Shown piece by piece: positions 21,888 through 33,692 of a stretch of 64,000 nt of DNA; the stretch's first letter is position 1, and the number at the start of each line of letters is the position of its first letter. Source of the stretch: Brachypterus glaber (Eukaryota; Arthropoda; Insecta; Coleoptera; Kateretidae). Where the stretch lies: the NCBI GenBank assembly GCA_958510825.1, contig OY294048.1:13285589-13349588 (forward strand), written 5' to 3'. Made by a program: the position numbers and the translations under genes. The notes beneath the pieces are model-generated. The model was not told the origin of the DNA. It saw only the letters and a list, made by a program, of their open reading frames with translations, and did not search any database.

Positions 21888-22992
21888 TGCCGTGCTAAAC
21901 ACAGGAGTGGTAATTGTATTTTGGCCATTTTGAGATATTAACAGTTTTTAATTTTTAATGTTATCAGTCACTAAAAAATATATTCCAAGTCAAAAATATT
22001 TCAAATTTGATTTGAATCAGAAATGTAAAAGGTTATATTAGTTGTTAATGTTATAAAAATGTTAATTATTGGATAATTAAATAGTAAAATACTTGGTAAA
22101 ATAGAAATTTTTATAGTTAGCACTTTAAAATTAAATATTTTTAACTTGTAATACTAAATACCACTTTACACGGAGCAATTTGTACGCAAGTTTGATGCTA
22201 TGCAAGTTTGCTGCTAGATATAGCATGAGGACAATTGGACTGATTTGCCTTTTCACGGAGCAAGTTGTACGCAAGTTTGGTGTTATATATTGGAAGGTAA
22301 ACAGTGCTGCCAACCAGACAATTTTGACGTGTCTCTGAGTTTGTTGACAAAAACATAACCTAGCATTTGCTTTTTTAAGGAAGTTTTTTAGTTAGACAGA
22401 CCGACCTTTTATTAATAATAATAATTATTATTAACATGTGCAGTTGCTACTATATTAGTAAAATGAAATCGATTTGGTAACTTTTTTCCCTGGTTGGTAC
22501 CACGAAAATAACCATAAAACTTGCGTGAAAATCGCCGAAAAATAGAACATGTTCTAAATAATTTGATGGCACGAAAATGGCCTTAAACTTGCCTGAAGGC
22601 AAGCGCAGTGACTGAATCATTCTTGCAACAAACTTGCATAGCATTAAACTTGCGCACAAATTGCTCCGTGTAAAGTGGCTTTAAGGAGATTTGACATATC
22701 TTATAAATTCATGAACAAAATAAAGAAAAAAAGGTTATTAGCGAATATTTTATCATTTTACGTACCTTCTTTTGTTATAAAAATACTAATAAATTGTTTT
22801 AAATAATAAACTCGATAATAAGAGATTGCACTGGATAAAGCAATTTAATTGTCAACGAAAGTCCCGATTGTTTTTCATAACTATTACTAAGGACATTTAC
22901 CGTAAAATCGTTTAATAATATGATAAAAATATTGGAGTCATAACTCATTTTTGACAAAAAAGTAAGTTACCACCTCTGTGCTTAGCACGGCA
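21888..22992. mobile_element. Middle element of the nest, TGCCGTGCTAA ends
   Basis: The ends TGCCGTGCTAAACACAGGAG and its inverted partner GTGCTTAGCACGGCA frame AGTGGTAA / TTACCACCT just inside. The small hairpin at 42326-42402 has the same CTGCCGTGCTAAGC terminus. It encloses the element at 22161-22678 and has no coding frame. Confidence 0.7.
22161..22678. mobile_element. Inner element of the nest, CCACTTTACACGGAGCAA ends
   Basis: CCACTTTACACGGAGCAATT and AATTGCTCCGTGTAAAGTGG are perfect inverted ends; the arms extend about 50 bp (CGCAAGTTT, ATGCTATGCAAGTTTG). An extra partial arm lies at 22251-22283. Target duplication not identified. Confidence 0.75.
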
Positions 22993-23404
22993 GTATACAA
23001 ATCACCATATTCTTGATTGATTGACTATATTTTTCTGTGTGTACCATGCCGTATTTTAGTGTGTATAGAGTCTAGAAAATCCATCGTTTCGACATGTCAA
23101 TTGTAATTTTAAATTAAGTTTGACAGCGATCACAGTTTCACAATCATGTCCATTCATGGGCAGAGAAAAAGAAACCAGTCATGGTTGTTTAAAAAAAGGA
23201 CTACTTTAAAATATCTCTTCATATCATCAAATCTGACACGTGTGTAATGAATATATTAAAAATATCGACTATCTTTATTAGATAATTTATTTAAAAGGCC
23301 ACTATTATAAAACATGGTAGGAAACAGACAAAGGACAGACAAAGATATCTTACATTATGGGACGTGGGGTAAAATAAAATCTACAAGCAATTTTTTTTAC
23401 AAAA

Positions 23405-23520
23405 ATAAAATAATAGAGCCGCAGGCAAATTAAAATTTTAAACAAATTAGGCCTTCAAAAATGAAATTTCAAAAAAATGTAAAAAGAGTATAAATTTAGC
23501 GCCGTTAGCGAAATTTTTAT
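23405..23520 (-). repeat. GC-core minisatellite units, weak
   Basis: AGAGCCGCAGGCAAATT and TTAGCGCCGTTAGCGAAATT are two diverged units of the minisatellite seen at 7318-7515, separated by AT-rich DNA. Confidence 0.45.
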
Positions 23521-24225
23521 AATATTAACGTTTATAGGGCGGCCTTTTAGGTTTCGGTAAAGGCGCCGTCAAAAGTCCAAACGTTCTAAGCCTGCGCTCA
23601 ATACACACGACGGCACATCAAGCCAATCACGGCATCCTTGTATGTTATGTGCTATGGTTATGGTAGCTTCTGGACGGCACTTAGTTCACCAAATAGACGA
23701 TCTATATTTTTTGACGATCCTCAGTTTTTTTCTTTCGTCATTGGACAAAATATCGTCTTTTTATTTTGACAATATTTTCCTATGTGTAGGTACTTTCTAA
23801 AAAAAATAAGACTGCTTGGCACTAGGTATGGCCATACCATATGGTAAAGTATTTGAATATGGGTGGGCGTCCCATGCATAGGTACCCAAGATTTCTAGAT
23901 TTCAACAAGTATATTACAGCTTGGATTAACATGGATTATAGACACATGGTGTATTAAAAACCCATAATATATTCAAAGAATGCCGCGATTTTAGAGAAAA
24001 CATTTAGGAATTCTTTTCTGATTTTAGTAATTTTTTGACGCAAAATACAGGGCGCTTTAAAAATATTAAATATTAAATTTAAGGGGTGCTTCACCCAAAA
24101 ATCATAAAAAGGTTCTTTTAAAGGTTGGCCCGGAAATGCCCCCTAGTTAGGGAAGCTAAGCCCCTCTTAGGGGTTTGCCTACCACGAGTGAAAAAAAGCC
24201 TCGGAAAAAGCCTATCTACAACGGT

Positions 24226-24420
24226 TACAGACTATACTTTTTCTTTCACTACAAAATTTCTAAATAATGATATTGCTTTTTTATTATATCGGCCAAGTCC
24301 ATACTTAAGTCAATTGTACTGGTATAATAATTATTGTCTGTGTCATTTTTGATTGAGATGTTGCCACATGTGCCTTTTCCGGCACAATAGCTAGAGTATA
24401 CTACTCTCGCACATTATGGC
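24226..24420 (+). repeat. Dispersed repeat shared with 47745-47960
   Basis: Both loci carry ACTATACTTTTTC.TT.ACTACAAAATTTCT, a TCATTTTTGATTG block, GATGTTGCCACATGTGCC or GATGTCGCCACTTGTGCC, and CGCACA.TATG.CA. Order and spacing are conserved. Non-coding. Confidence 0.6.
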
Positions 24421-24959
24421 AAAATCTGGTAATTCTGTCATTGAAAATTATTTAAGAATTATGCTTTTCGTAAATAAAATTGCCTAAATTTAAATCATAG
24501 GTAGATAACTATTAAGAGTTGGACTTTTTTGTATTAAATAAATGTTTATGTATAATAAAAAGGGTAAATATTTAACAAACAAATATTCAATATTGTTATA
24601 GAACGATTTTTATAACAACTAAAATAAATATAGGTTTTTAATATAAATAAAATATAAAAAAGATTATTTTAGAATTTTAAATAAATTAGTTTATGATGTA
24701 AATTATTTATTTACAGTAAACATAAATACGAAAATAAAATATTTATTTCGAGATATTTTTAATTTTTTATTTCAATATAATAAAAGAAATCAGTAAATAC
24801 AGAAAATATATTTATACCAGATAAAACCCAAGTGTAAGTCTGGAAGCAACGTCATCGCTACCAATGACTCCGCATAATAACTGGTTATACTCTGTAAAAA
24901 TTACCCATGCTTGTAAAATTTACTAGATTTTAATTTAATTTTTCAATTTTGTTCGTATA

Positions 24960-25165
24960 AAACTGTAAAATTACATGAAAAATTGTAAATTTACATGTAA
25001 AATTGAAAATGTATATGTAAAATTGTAAATTTAAATAAAAAATTGTAAATATACATGTAAAATTGTAAATTTACATGTAAAATTGTAAATGTATATTTAA
25101 AATTGTTAATTTACATATAAAATTGTACATATACATGTAAAATTGAAAATTTACATGTAGAATTT
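24960..25165. repeat. 20-bp minisatellite TGTAAAATTGTAAATTTACA
   Basis: About ten units of this form, each partly self-complementary because of TGTAAATTTACA. Units vary by single bases. Confidence 0.8.
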
Positions 25166-25231
25166 TACATGTGTCTGCATTAGATAACATTTATGTGTTC
25201 CGAATTTTAAGTTGATATCTTAAGCATACTA

Positions 25232-25442
25232 TGGTCTGTTTTTTCAAGCAAGAAAGTAAATTAAAAATCGCACAGTGAATATTTTCAAAACAGATTCGAA
25301 TATTGGCTGTGCGAATATACTGCGTAGGTTATGTTATAAAACATAACAATATTCTATACACAAACATATACTATTCAAACCTGTTGTAAAAATATTTACT
25401 GTGCGATTTTTAATTTACTCTCTTGCTTGATGAAACAGACCA
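25232..25442. mobile_element. TA-flanked foldback MITE, 211 bp
   Basis: The termini TGGTCTGTTTTTTCAAGCAA and TTGCTTGATGAAACAGACCA are inverted, with TA on both sides. The arms of about 65 bp include AGTAAATTAAAAATCGCACAG and its complement with few differences. A poly-AATA tract follows at 25450. Confidence 0.8.
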
Positions 25443-25449
25443 TAGAAAT

Positions 25450-25477
25450 GAATAAATAAATAAATAAATAAATAAAA
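25450..25477. repeat. (AATA)n microsatellite
   Basis: Seven uninterrupted AATA units directly after the MITE. Confidence 0.85.
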
Positions 25478-26399
25478 GTTAAAGCCCTTAACTTTAGACA
25501 TGTACTATATTATCTAAACCCGCGTTAAAATTCGTTATCTTAAAAGTGTTTGATTACAAACTTGAAAATTTGAAGAGTGTTATGTTACTTTTTGGTGCCA
25601 AGCTGTCTGGAACGGCCAGAAAACTATGGAATGTAAAATAATAAATCACAAAACCGATTTAAGGTTGATATTAAATTACCTTAAACGTTTACACATGGTC
25701 ACCAAAAACACAACTTAAAAGATATTTTCTGGCAAATGGAAATAATCATTGACAATAGTAAAAGTCCTCCAGAATTTCGAGAAAAATTAAGAGTCGCGAG
25801 ACGAGACAAGAAGTTAATCGAAACGGTCAAGACAACCCACCTGTCTCGAAAATCGAGACTGGAAAATCGAGACGAAAAGTTCATTTTCTCGACTCTCGTG
25901 TTTGGTGGAACCGTAGCACTTTGACTTTATTATACCATTCCAGCGCCTGCGCTAGAATAGTATAATAATTATCAGTATTCGGCGTAGACTCAGTTATGAC
26001 TCATCTACATTGAAAATAAACACAGAAACATAGGCTTACGGAATAATTTTTCCGAATTATGAGGGAAATTTTTATAAAGGTCACTAAATCGAAACATTTG
26101 ACGACTAATTTGTTACACACAACAATATTGACTATACATATTAACTATAGATTTGTATATATATATCGGTGTTTTTCAAAGAAAAAACCCATATTCGATT
26201 TTTATCTTTGAAGAATACGAAAGTTTTTAATTTTTATTTGTCGATAACTTTTTTCTCACCTTACTCGTTTAAATGGAATCATTAAAAAAAACAAGATAAA
26301 AAGAAATAAAAATGTAAGTATTTAAAACCTCGCCTCAACGCTAGAGTCGACGCGGCGCCTATGCGTGTACTGGAAATTCGCCGACTACTGATATATACG

Positions 26400-26690
26400 G
26401 TAGTTTCGAATTTTCCAAAATTTTCAAAAATCGTCCTAGACAAAAATTCTTGGATATAAATTTGTTTTATGAAAAAATAAGAAACTTTTTTTTTTATTTA
26501 TCCGTCTTTCTGTCTGATGACACGATAAGAACGAATAATCCGATAGACTCGAAATTTTTGGGAAAAATCGAGTTCTATGAGGAAAAGATCCCTATTATTT
26601 TTGAAAGTGATCCATCTAAAAAAAATCGAAAAAAAGCTGAAAGAAAATTCCGATTAACGTAACTTTTTAACTGACTTCCAAAAAGGAGGA
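26400..26690 (+). repeat. CGGCTTGTTT family copy, left and middle part
   Basis: CCTAGACAAAAATTCTTGGATA, ATGAAAAAATAAGAAAC, AACGAATAATCCGATAGACT and GATTAACGTAACTTTTT match 45470-45765 in order. It breaks into a different repeat at about 26676 (ACTGACTTCCAAAAAGGAGG, a word common in insect repeats). The remainder of the family resumes at 27350. Confidence 0.6.
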
Positions 26691-27011
26691 GGTAGGTTAT
26701 CAATTCGACGTGTGCCTTTGTTTTTTTATGTTTGTTCCCGCATAACTTAGGAACAAATAAACGGAATTTGATAAAACTTTTTGCAACTTAAAAAGGGGAT
26801 TCATGAGGTGGTCCCGTTTCAATTTGACGCTCGGATAATGCCGGGTAAGTCGGATAATTAAGATAAATCTAATCATTTTAACGCAATTTCACTTAAAAAA
26901 GGCTTAATTTGGTTCTACTACCAACCAAATTTCTAGAGAAATATCGGATAACTCGGATAAGCCGGACATTAACACTCCAAAATTATTTAAAAAAAATTAT
27001 CTTTAAGATGA

Positions 27012-27041
27012 TGACGTCACAACGCACTAACAGTGACGTCA
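27012..27041. promoter_or_regulatory. Paired CRE-like palindromes
   Basis: Two perfect TGACGTCA octamers (27012-27019 and 27034-27041), 22 bp apart start to start. TGACGTCA is the full cAMP-response-element palindrome bound by CREB/ATF factors. There is no gene nearby, so function is uncertain. A third octamer is at 59492-59499. Confidence 0.4.
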
Positions 27042-27139
27042 GCAGCTTGCCGAGATGGAAGGGCAGCTATAATTTAGTTTAGATGAGGTTACAAATCTAC
27101 AAGTTCTGTGTCTCTAAAAAGTAAAAAATAAAAAGTTTT

Positions 27140-27326
27140 CGCAAAAAAAATGAACCGACTTCTATGTCTCTAAAAAGTAAAAAATAAAAAATACTTAAGT
27201 CGGTGCCAATTTCACAGCAAACAATAATAAAATAATTAATTTAGGGAATAGTGAAATTGGCACCGAGTTAAGTATTTTTTATTTTTTACTTTTTAGAGAC
27301 ATAGAAATCGGTTCATTTTTTTTGCG
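27140..27326. repeat. Hairpin with a 76-bp stem
   Basis: The arm 27140-27215 (CGCAAAAAAAATGAACCGAC onward) pairs with 27251-27326 with two mismatches over 76 positions and a 35-nt loop. A partial third copy of the arm (TGTCTCTAAAAAGTAAAAAA) sits at 27110-27133. Probably a young foldback transposon that would yield long double-stranded RNA if transcribed. Confidence 0.8.
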
Positions 27327-27349
27327 TAAAGTTATTATTTAGGAAAAAA

Positions 27350-27670
27350 TACTTTTGTTATGATATAAGGATCAATTCTACCCAGTTTGAAAGTAATCCC
27401 CTAAAAACAAAAAAGTTATGTGGGTTAAACTTTTTTTAAAAATAAAAAAACTCACTTTTAATTTTTTTTATTTTATTTTATTTTTTTTTTATTTTTCATT
27501 TATTAAAAAAACATATTTTTTTACAAAAATTGTTAAAAATTGTTGTTTTTTGAAAACCGATTTTTTTATTTTTGTAATAGTAGTAAGTATTTTGGATAAT
27601 GCAACATACCATTTATTGTAAATATTATAAAATGGAATGCGTAGCATTACATATCTTCATGGCTTGTTTA
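27350..27670 (+). repeat. CGGCTTGTTT family copy, right part
   Basis: GATATAAGGATCAATTCTAC, AAGTAATCCCC, long T tracts, GGATAATGCAACATACC, GGAATGCGTAGCATTACA and CTTCATGGCTTGTTT, in the same order as at 2776-3085. Confidence 0.65.
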
Positions 27671-28084
27671 ATAGTACTCTGCTACTTAGCACTCGAATTA
27701 TTAATTTTAGGTAGGTATGCTTAAAATTCAATATAACGAGCATTTTAATCCATATAGGCTTATTTCGGAATATGACATACCAACATCATTTCTCATTTTA
27801 ATTAATTAATTAACCAAGTTGGCTTGTCCACTGTCCATCAAATAAAAACATCTGAACAACGTCCATTGATGACTTGACTTTGACAGTCATTGTTGTCCCA
27901 GTCTCAGTGGGAATTTTACCAAATTAACCAACAAATGTTTTTAATCAATGCACTATGGGGTAGAAATTTAAAAATGTGGCCAAAATTCTGGTTTGGTACA
28001 TGCGCACTTGTTCATTTAAAACTCGTTTTTTTTTAAACGTCGGCCAGCACGCCATAAATGTCTATAATGAATCTGTTTTCTTTA

Positions 28085-29248
28085 AAACGGTAGGTATTGA
28101 AATAGGGTCCGAAATTTTAAGGGGTTATTCTACATCAGAAAATATGACAAAAAAATCCTATAAACATATGCCTAAAAATGCTTCATAAGGGGGCTACGCC
28201 CCTTTGAAAGTGGCTAAAAAATTCGGTTTTTATTTGATAACTTAGGAACCCGTTGAGATATAGCAACAAGGTTTTGCACGTAAACTAATCTTAAGAACGG
28301 CTATCTTCGTATGTTATTTTCATGTATTTATTTTAACCAGGGGTGTGTGAAACGGGGGGGGGGGGATCATCAGTTTTTTGTACCAAACTATTTTCTGTGT
28401 AACTTTTTTGTAATTTTATTTTTGCTATATGATTTCTTAGGTCAAAATACATAATAAGGTACTCTTTTTGTAACACTATAGGACTAACCGTTTTCGAGAA
28501 AAATTAATTTGAAGGTAAAATTTCACAGTACGAGGACGAAAAATTAAATACTAAAATGTTGAAAACTGAAATTTCAATGATGCGGGGTAAATGTACATCA
28601 AAAACTAGGAAAAAAAAACCTTATATACAGGTACTTCCAAAAAACAATCCTAAGGGAGCTATGGTCTCATAAAAATGCACCAAAAGGCCATAGTAGCTTT
28701 AAAAGCGATTTTTCTACATGTATAGAAACTTTTTTTCTTAGTTTTCAATATAGAATAACCTGCATCATTAGAATTTTGGTTTTCAACGTTTTAGTATTTA
28801 ATTTTTCGTCCACGAACCGTGAAATTTCACCTTTAAATTAATTTTTCTCGAAAACGGTTGGTCCTACAGTGTTACAACTAGAGTACCTTTTTTATGTATT
28901 TTAACCTGAGGAATCATATGCAAAAAATAAAATCACAAAAAAGTTACACAGAAAAAAGTTTGAGACAAAAAACTGACAAAGACCCCTGTTTCGCACGCCC
29001 CTGGTAAAAATAAGTACATGAAAATAACATACGAAGATGGGCCTTATTAAGATTAGTTCACGTGAAAAACCCCGTTGCTATATCTTAAAGGGTTCCCGTT
29101 ATTAAATAAAAACGGATTTTGTTATCCACTTTCAAAGGGGCGTAGCTTCCTTAAAACGTATTTTTAGACATGTATATATGAACTTTTTGTGATATTTTCT
29201 GATATAAAATCACCCTTTAAAATTTCGGACCCTTTCAAATACACCGTG
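28085..29248. mobile_element. 1.16-kb full foldback, mariner-type ends
   Basis: Almost the whole unit is self-complementary. The left arm (28085-28660) and right arm (28680-29248) pair through GGGTCCGAAATTTTAA, TAAGAACGGC, AACATACGAAGAT, AATTAATTTTTCTCGAAAAC and ACTAAAACGTTG segments. The right terminus is CACCGTG with TA; the left is AAACGGT preceded by TA. It shares CCTAAGGGAGCTA with 16353-17092. No coding sequence; arms have diverged by scattered changes. Confidence 0.75.
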
Positions 29249-29606
29249 TATATTTCAATTGGTTTTCGCGTGGGGACTTTCGGCCAATTTTTCCGATTTC
29301 TATCCCATAGTGCAATGGCCTATTGAAATGAAGTTAATCTCTTAAACGTTTTTGGCACTGTGACTTGTGTGAACACACTGTAGGGACAAAAGAACTGATC
29401 CACAGGTATTTTGGGTATTAGAATTGTCCTCGGAATTATCGCATTGTATATTTTTTTTGACGGATAGAACGTTGTTTGGAACAAACTGACGACAGGTTGA
29501 AATATGCTCTTCACACCACTACATATAGATAAATTATACTATTTGACAAAATTATTTTCTGTCTGTCCGTCCGTCTGTCTGTCACATCCTTATATCTCAG
29601 GAACTA

Positions 29607-30356
29607 TAGGGGAGAGTGGGTATGTTTCGACCAGTGGGAGGATTCAACCATTTGATTTTATTTTAAAACTATTTAAATTTTGCGTGCTTCCACTAGTGCC
29701 AACTAATAAGTTTAGTGGCTATAGTGCCTAGTTAAAGTTAGGTCAAATTCGGAAAGGTCTAAGAAAAAATATGAAAAAATCAATTTTTTGTGAAAATCAG
29801 GTAAGGTTTCGGTTCTACATTTTTTTATTGATATTTTCTTAGTGGTAAAATATATTCAAAATCGGTTTTATATGATTAATTATTATTATTGGCTTTATTT
29901 TCATGCACTGAACCTAACCTAATTTGTTTATTCTACCGGTTTGGACTTTTTTATAGGGATGATTCGACTACTGGATGGAACATTTGATAAATTAAAATCA
30001 TATTAAAAATCCAATCCGTTTTTTAGTTTTCCAATATACTTTTAATATTGGTTCGTATTTTCAGATTACCTACTACTTACTAAGTAGTTTTGTATTGTTT
30101 GTTTTTATATTAGTTAAATAGTTTCTGCTTCCTTTTAATATTAGTCCAATATTATTTGTTCATGTTCTAGTTATTTTTAATAAAACATTAATTTGGTTCT
30201 ATATTTTTATAACTATATCAGAACTATATTATAAAGTTTTAATAATAAATTTTAAATATTTTAATAAAATTTATCATTTTATTTATCCTGGTTTAATCAT
30301 CCCCACCATCTGGTTGAAACCTCCCACCCTAGAGGGATGTTTCAACCAAATGTAAC
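29607..30356. mobile_element. Probable TIR element, GGTTCAACC family
   Basis: Left GGGGAGAGTGGGTATGTTTC / AGTGGGAGGATTCAACC resembles the complement of the right segment (TGGTTGAAACCTCCCACCCT). A related left end is at 46895-46945 (GGGATGGTTCAACCAAGG). The ends are decayed and the exact borders are uncertain. The interior is AT-rich. Confidence 0.4.
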
Positions 30357-30926
30357 TATTATTATTTTAATTTATAAAACTAATTATCCTTTAAATTAAT
30401 ACAACTTGTACTTTATTATTTAATAGAAAACATATTTAACTATAGATTGGTATAAAAAAAATAAAATAAAATAATTTATTAAATATTTTATAAAACGATT
30501 TAAACAAATGGAAAAAAAGTTTGGGGCAAAACAGTAACAATGCTCCCCCATTTAGCACGTCCCTGGTTAAAGGTACCAAATAAAAATTACACAGAATGTT
30601 TGGTGTCCCCATGTGAGCTAAGAGTATTCTTTATATTTATGAGCAATTTCTTTTTTTTCTACTTTTTTACTGCACTTGTTATTCCTACGATAAAAATTTT
30701 CATTGTCAAAGCAAAAGTAAATCTTCCTAATAAATTGATAGACTTGAGTAAACAACGTATTTTGCAATCGTTTGACAGGTTTTGTTGACCAGGTTCTAGA
30801 TTATCTTTTGAGACTTTCATAAAAAAATGGGGATTAAAATTTTGATAAAATAAAATAAAACTTTTGACAGGTAAAATAATGAAAATGATTTTTCAGAAAA
30901 TCAACGTGGAGAACAAAATTGATTTA

Positions 30927-31077
30927 GGGTCACTTTATCTGGTTACTTTGTTCTTTGGCTTTTGCTCTGGCTTATTTTTTTTGCCTTAAGAAAAGCTAAG
31001 ACCAAAAAAACAAAAACAGACGACGCGTCGTCGCGTCGAGGAACCAAAGTACAAATTAAAACCAGATGAAGTGACCC
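30927..31077. mobile_element. Short MITE, TTA-flanked
   Basis: GGGTCACTTTATCTGG and CCAGATGAAGTGACCC are inverted with one mismatch; TTA on each side (30924-30926, 31078-31080) fits a 3-bp duplication of the PIF/Harbinger kind. The GC-rich centre has GACGACGCGTCGTC, a perfect palindrome. A similar end, TAGGGTCACTCTATCCAG, occurs at 58937. Confidence 0.7.
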
Positions 31078-31374
31078 TTAATAGATTTAAAAATAATGAA
31101 TAAAGATATTTTAGTTGGTTATTTATTATTTGGGGTAAATTGACGTGCTGAATCCGAATCTCCATTTTTCATCGAGCCGTTTTCGAGGTATTGACGCGCT
31201 CAATGGCATGGGGCATGTGAAAGTACCTACACCATGTTATTCCTTAGTCCATATATGTTTAAATTAAAAAAAAAGTGGTCCTGTTTTGTATTTTTGCCTG
31301 GCAGTGAATGTGTTTTCGCAGAGTAATTTAATTTTAAATTTAATTTTAGTAATAATATTTTTGTATTCTTAAGG

Positions 31375-31459
31375 TGGGAGCTGAAAATCAACTTTGTTGA
31401 GCTCTTTACCAGTTGTATTTTTTTTGATACAATAAATTACTTACTTACTTACTTACTTA
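31375..31459 (+). mobile_element. Retroposon 3' end with TTAC tail
   Basis: GGGAGCTGAAAATCAACTTT, GAGCTCTTTACC and TTTTGATACAATAAA precede five TTAC repeats. An AATAAA followed by a simple-repeat tail is typical of non-LTR retrotransposon or SINE 3' ends. The element's body was not recognised upstream. Confidence 0.45.
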
Positions 31460-31648
31460 AATGATTTTCATAGATTACCAGGGAAGGATTGACTAAAAGA
31501 CGACAATTTGCCTTTTTAGTTTAAATTATCTTGAAAACAAATAAAAATTATATATATATTTATAAAATTAGATTCGAAAAATACATTCTTTCCATATCCA
31601 CAAACTGCTCTAAGGATTATTTTAATTTCGGCCATGTTTTAATCAGTA

Positions 31649-32906
31649 AGGGAAAGACGCCTAATTTCGGATAGTTTCCTAATTTCGGATAGTAGTGTAT
31701 TTAAGATACTATCTGCAGATGTAAACAGGAACATACTTTTATGTGAAGCGGCTTCACTGAAGCCAAATGTCAAACTATGATAACGGTAGGGCTTCTCCCC
31801 ATTAAATGAAAGCACAAATCGTTTAAATTGCAAATGGCAGGTTTGCGCTCAGTTGCATTAGCATGATTGTTTATTTTATAAATAATCATTATAAAAGTTT
31901 TTATCTCGAGTAAGTTAAAATATTGGTCGAGTTGATCCACTAGTCATAATTAAGCAATTTGAAAACATAAACATTTTAATTTCTAATCTAAAAAGCAAAA
32001 AGTTGCCTAATTTCAGATAGTGCATTTTTGTGGATTTGATTCCCAATTTCGGATATCCGAAAGGTAATTGTTATTCAGGATAATGAACCATTAATTATTA
32101 TTGTTATAATGATACAACAAACTAAGTTACACAATTCTGAAAGGAAGAAAATTACTTAAAAAAGTTTATTTTTAAGTTTATAGTTGTTTTAAACCTTTCC
32201 ACTTGTAAACAATCTCGAAATTACCATAGCAACGTAAGATACGCATGCGTCGTAAGCGAAATGACTAGGCCCAATTTACACAACCGTAAAACGTTGACGT
32301 GCCATTAACAAGAACAAAACAATAGTTTATTCCTCTATATTATTGGAATAAAAGCGATTTTATAAGCAAATTTTGTTTCTACAGGAAAACAAAAGTGTTT
32401 TTAGCAACAGCTTTATCGATTCTCTTTTTTACATCAAAACAACATAAAAACAAAGTAAGTAAACAAAAATTATAAATTTTGGTTATGTTGACATTTAAAA
32501 CAAGCCACATGCTTCAGTGTAAATCGGACTTTGTGGAGTATTTAGCGGCAAATTTAAAATAACTATACCTTAAAAAAATAAACTGCGTAAAAAGTTGCAT
32601 AATGATTAAATTACTTCTTAAATGTCAAGGAATAACAAAAAACATAAGCAATGAGATCCAGATCTACTCTTCAAAAAAATTTTTCGGGTATGTCCAAAAT
32701 TAGGAACCCTTTTTGAAATGCACAAAATGCGCATTTTTGTGTCGTGGTTTTTGGAAAAAATAAAGTGTAATAAATTATTTTCGTAATAAATCATGGTTCG
32801 TTATAATAAGTTGTATGTTGATATATAAAAAAATATAAAAAAGTAATACCGAATATGAAATTTTGAATACATTGTAAATGGTATCCGAAATTAGGCGACT
32901 TTCCTC
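31649..32906. mobile_element. TA-flanked TIR element with TTTCGGATA repeats
   Basis: The left AGGGAAAGACGCCTAATTTC and right GAAATTAGGCGACTTTCCTC ends are inverted, with TA at 31647-31648 and 32907-32908. CTAATTTCGGATAGT words recur near both ends (31660, 31678, 31985, 32043). The 395-bp element at 32176-32570 is nested inside. No transposase. Confidence 0.7.
32176..32570. mobile_element. 395-bp TIR element, copy 1 (carries an X-box match)
   Basis: The ends TTTATAGTTGTTTTAAA and TTTAAAATAACTATACC are imperfect inverted repeats. The body is nearly identical, in reverse complement, to 51351-51748. It includes ATTACCATAGCAAC (32220-32233), ACGCATGCGT, AAAACGTTGACGTGCC and TGGAATAAAAGCGATTTTAT. 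It is non-coding. Conservation between copies, including the central 80 bp, suggests recent spread. Confidence 0.7.
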
Positions 32907-32939
32907 TAAGCTCTAGAATACAAAATCCAACAATAGAAA

Positions 32940-33640
32940 AATGGGGGGCTTGATTTTTTGTTTAAAGATTTTAAGGCCCACAGTGAGGGAAAAGTATTCT
33001 TAGCAGCAGTAGTTTGTGATCATCCGGTATATAAACGACAAATTGTTTATATGCTTATTTTTAGCTTAATCGGTATCTTTGATGTGGCTAGATAGTAGTG
33101 TTGCGTTCAAGCAAGGTGTCAACCTCGACGCCGCTCAAAGTGGAGGAAATGTAGCGCGTCCTTTCTGCAGCATCTGGACCAACAATTCTCCAAATAATCC
33201 ACGAATTTTTCCGCTAATAAAGCGGATAAACACGTCGCTATTTGCCTAATTGATATGTCCGCACGTTTCCGGTCTCTGCATTTGCAGAAACTAATACGCA
33301 GACAGGGACGGGCCTATGGGGGGCAGCTAGCACGCCACACACTAAAAAATTTGGTGTAAAATTATAAATTCGCTTTAAACTCAAACTGGTACAGGTGATT
33401 TAAAAAAAATGCTGCTAACAAAATAATACTTTCCCCTATAATAGGCCTAGGTTTATTAAAATCAAAAACGAAAAAAATAAAAAAAAATAAAATCTTCAAA
33501 TATATAATTTTTTTTCAAAAAAGTTCCTTTATCTAACACCTTCACAGAAACACTTGTTTTGAGCACTATTTTAAATGTCAAAAGTGAGTTTTTTCCACTA
33601 GTGACTAAAAAATTTTTCACCCACTCTTTTACGTACAGCT
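32940..33640. other. Mixed stretch, no recognised gene
   Basis: 33100-33330 has a more even base composition than its surroundings but no open frame longer than about 50 codons that I could follow. 33410-33480 (TGCTGCTAACAAAATAATAC, CCTAGGTTTATTAAAATC) is a dispersed repeat also seen at 44885-44945 and, inverted, at 49060-49100. Confidence 0.4.
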
Positions 33641-33692
33641 TTTGATCTCACCCAAAATTAGTTACATACCCTATTAATTAAGTATTATAACT

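Larger units (their letters stand above)
21703..23039. mobile_element. Outer element of a three-level nest
   Basis: The ends CACAGAAAAAAATATTGTCT and AGTCAATCAATCAAGAATAT (right end read on the minus strand, after CACAGAAAAATAT) are inverted relatives; both then carry AATCAAGAAT and GTGATTT. The interior of the left part has GAAGAATATATTC palindromes. The element is interrupted by 21888-22992. Confidence 0.6.

Noticed and set aside
24960..25165. CRISPR-like array of regularly spaced repeats
   Set aside because: Units are contiguous 20-bp minisatellite copies without unique spacers, in eukaryotic DNA.
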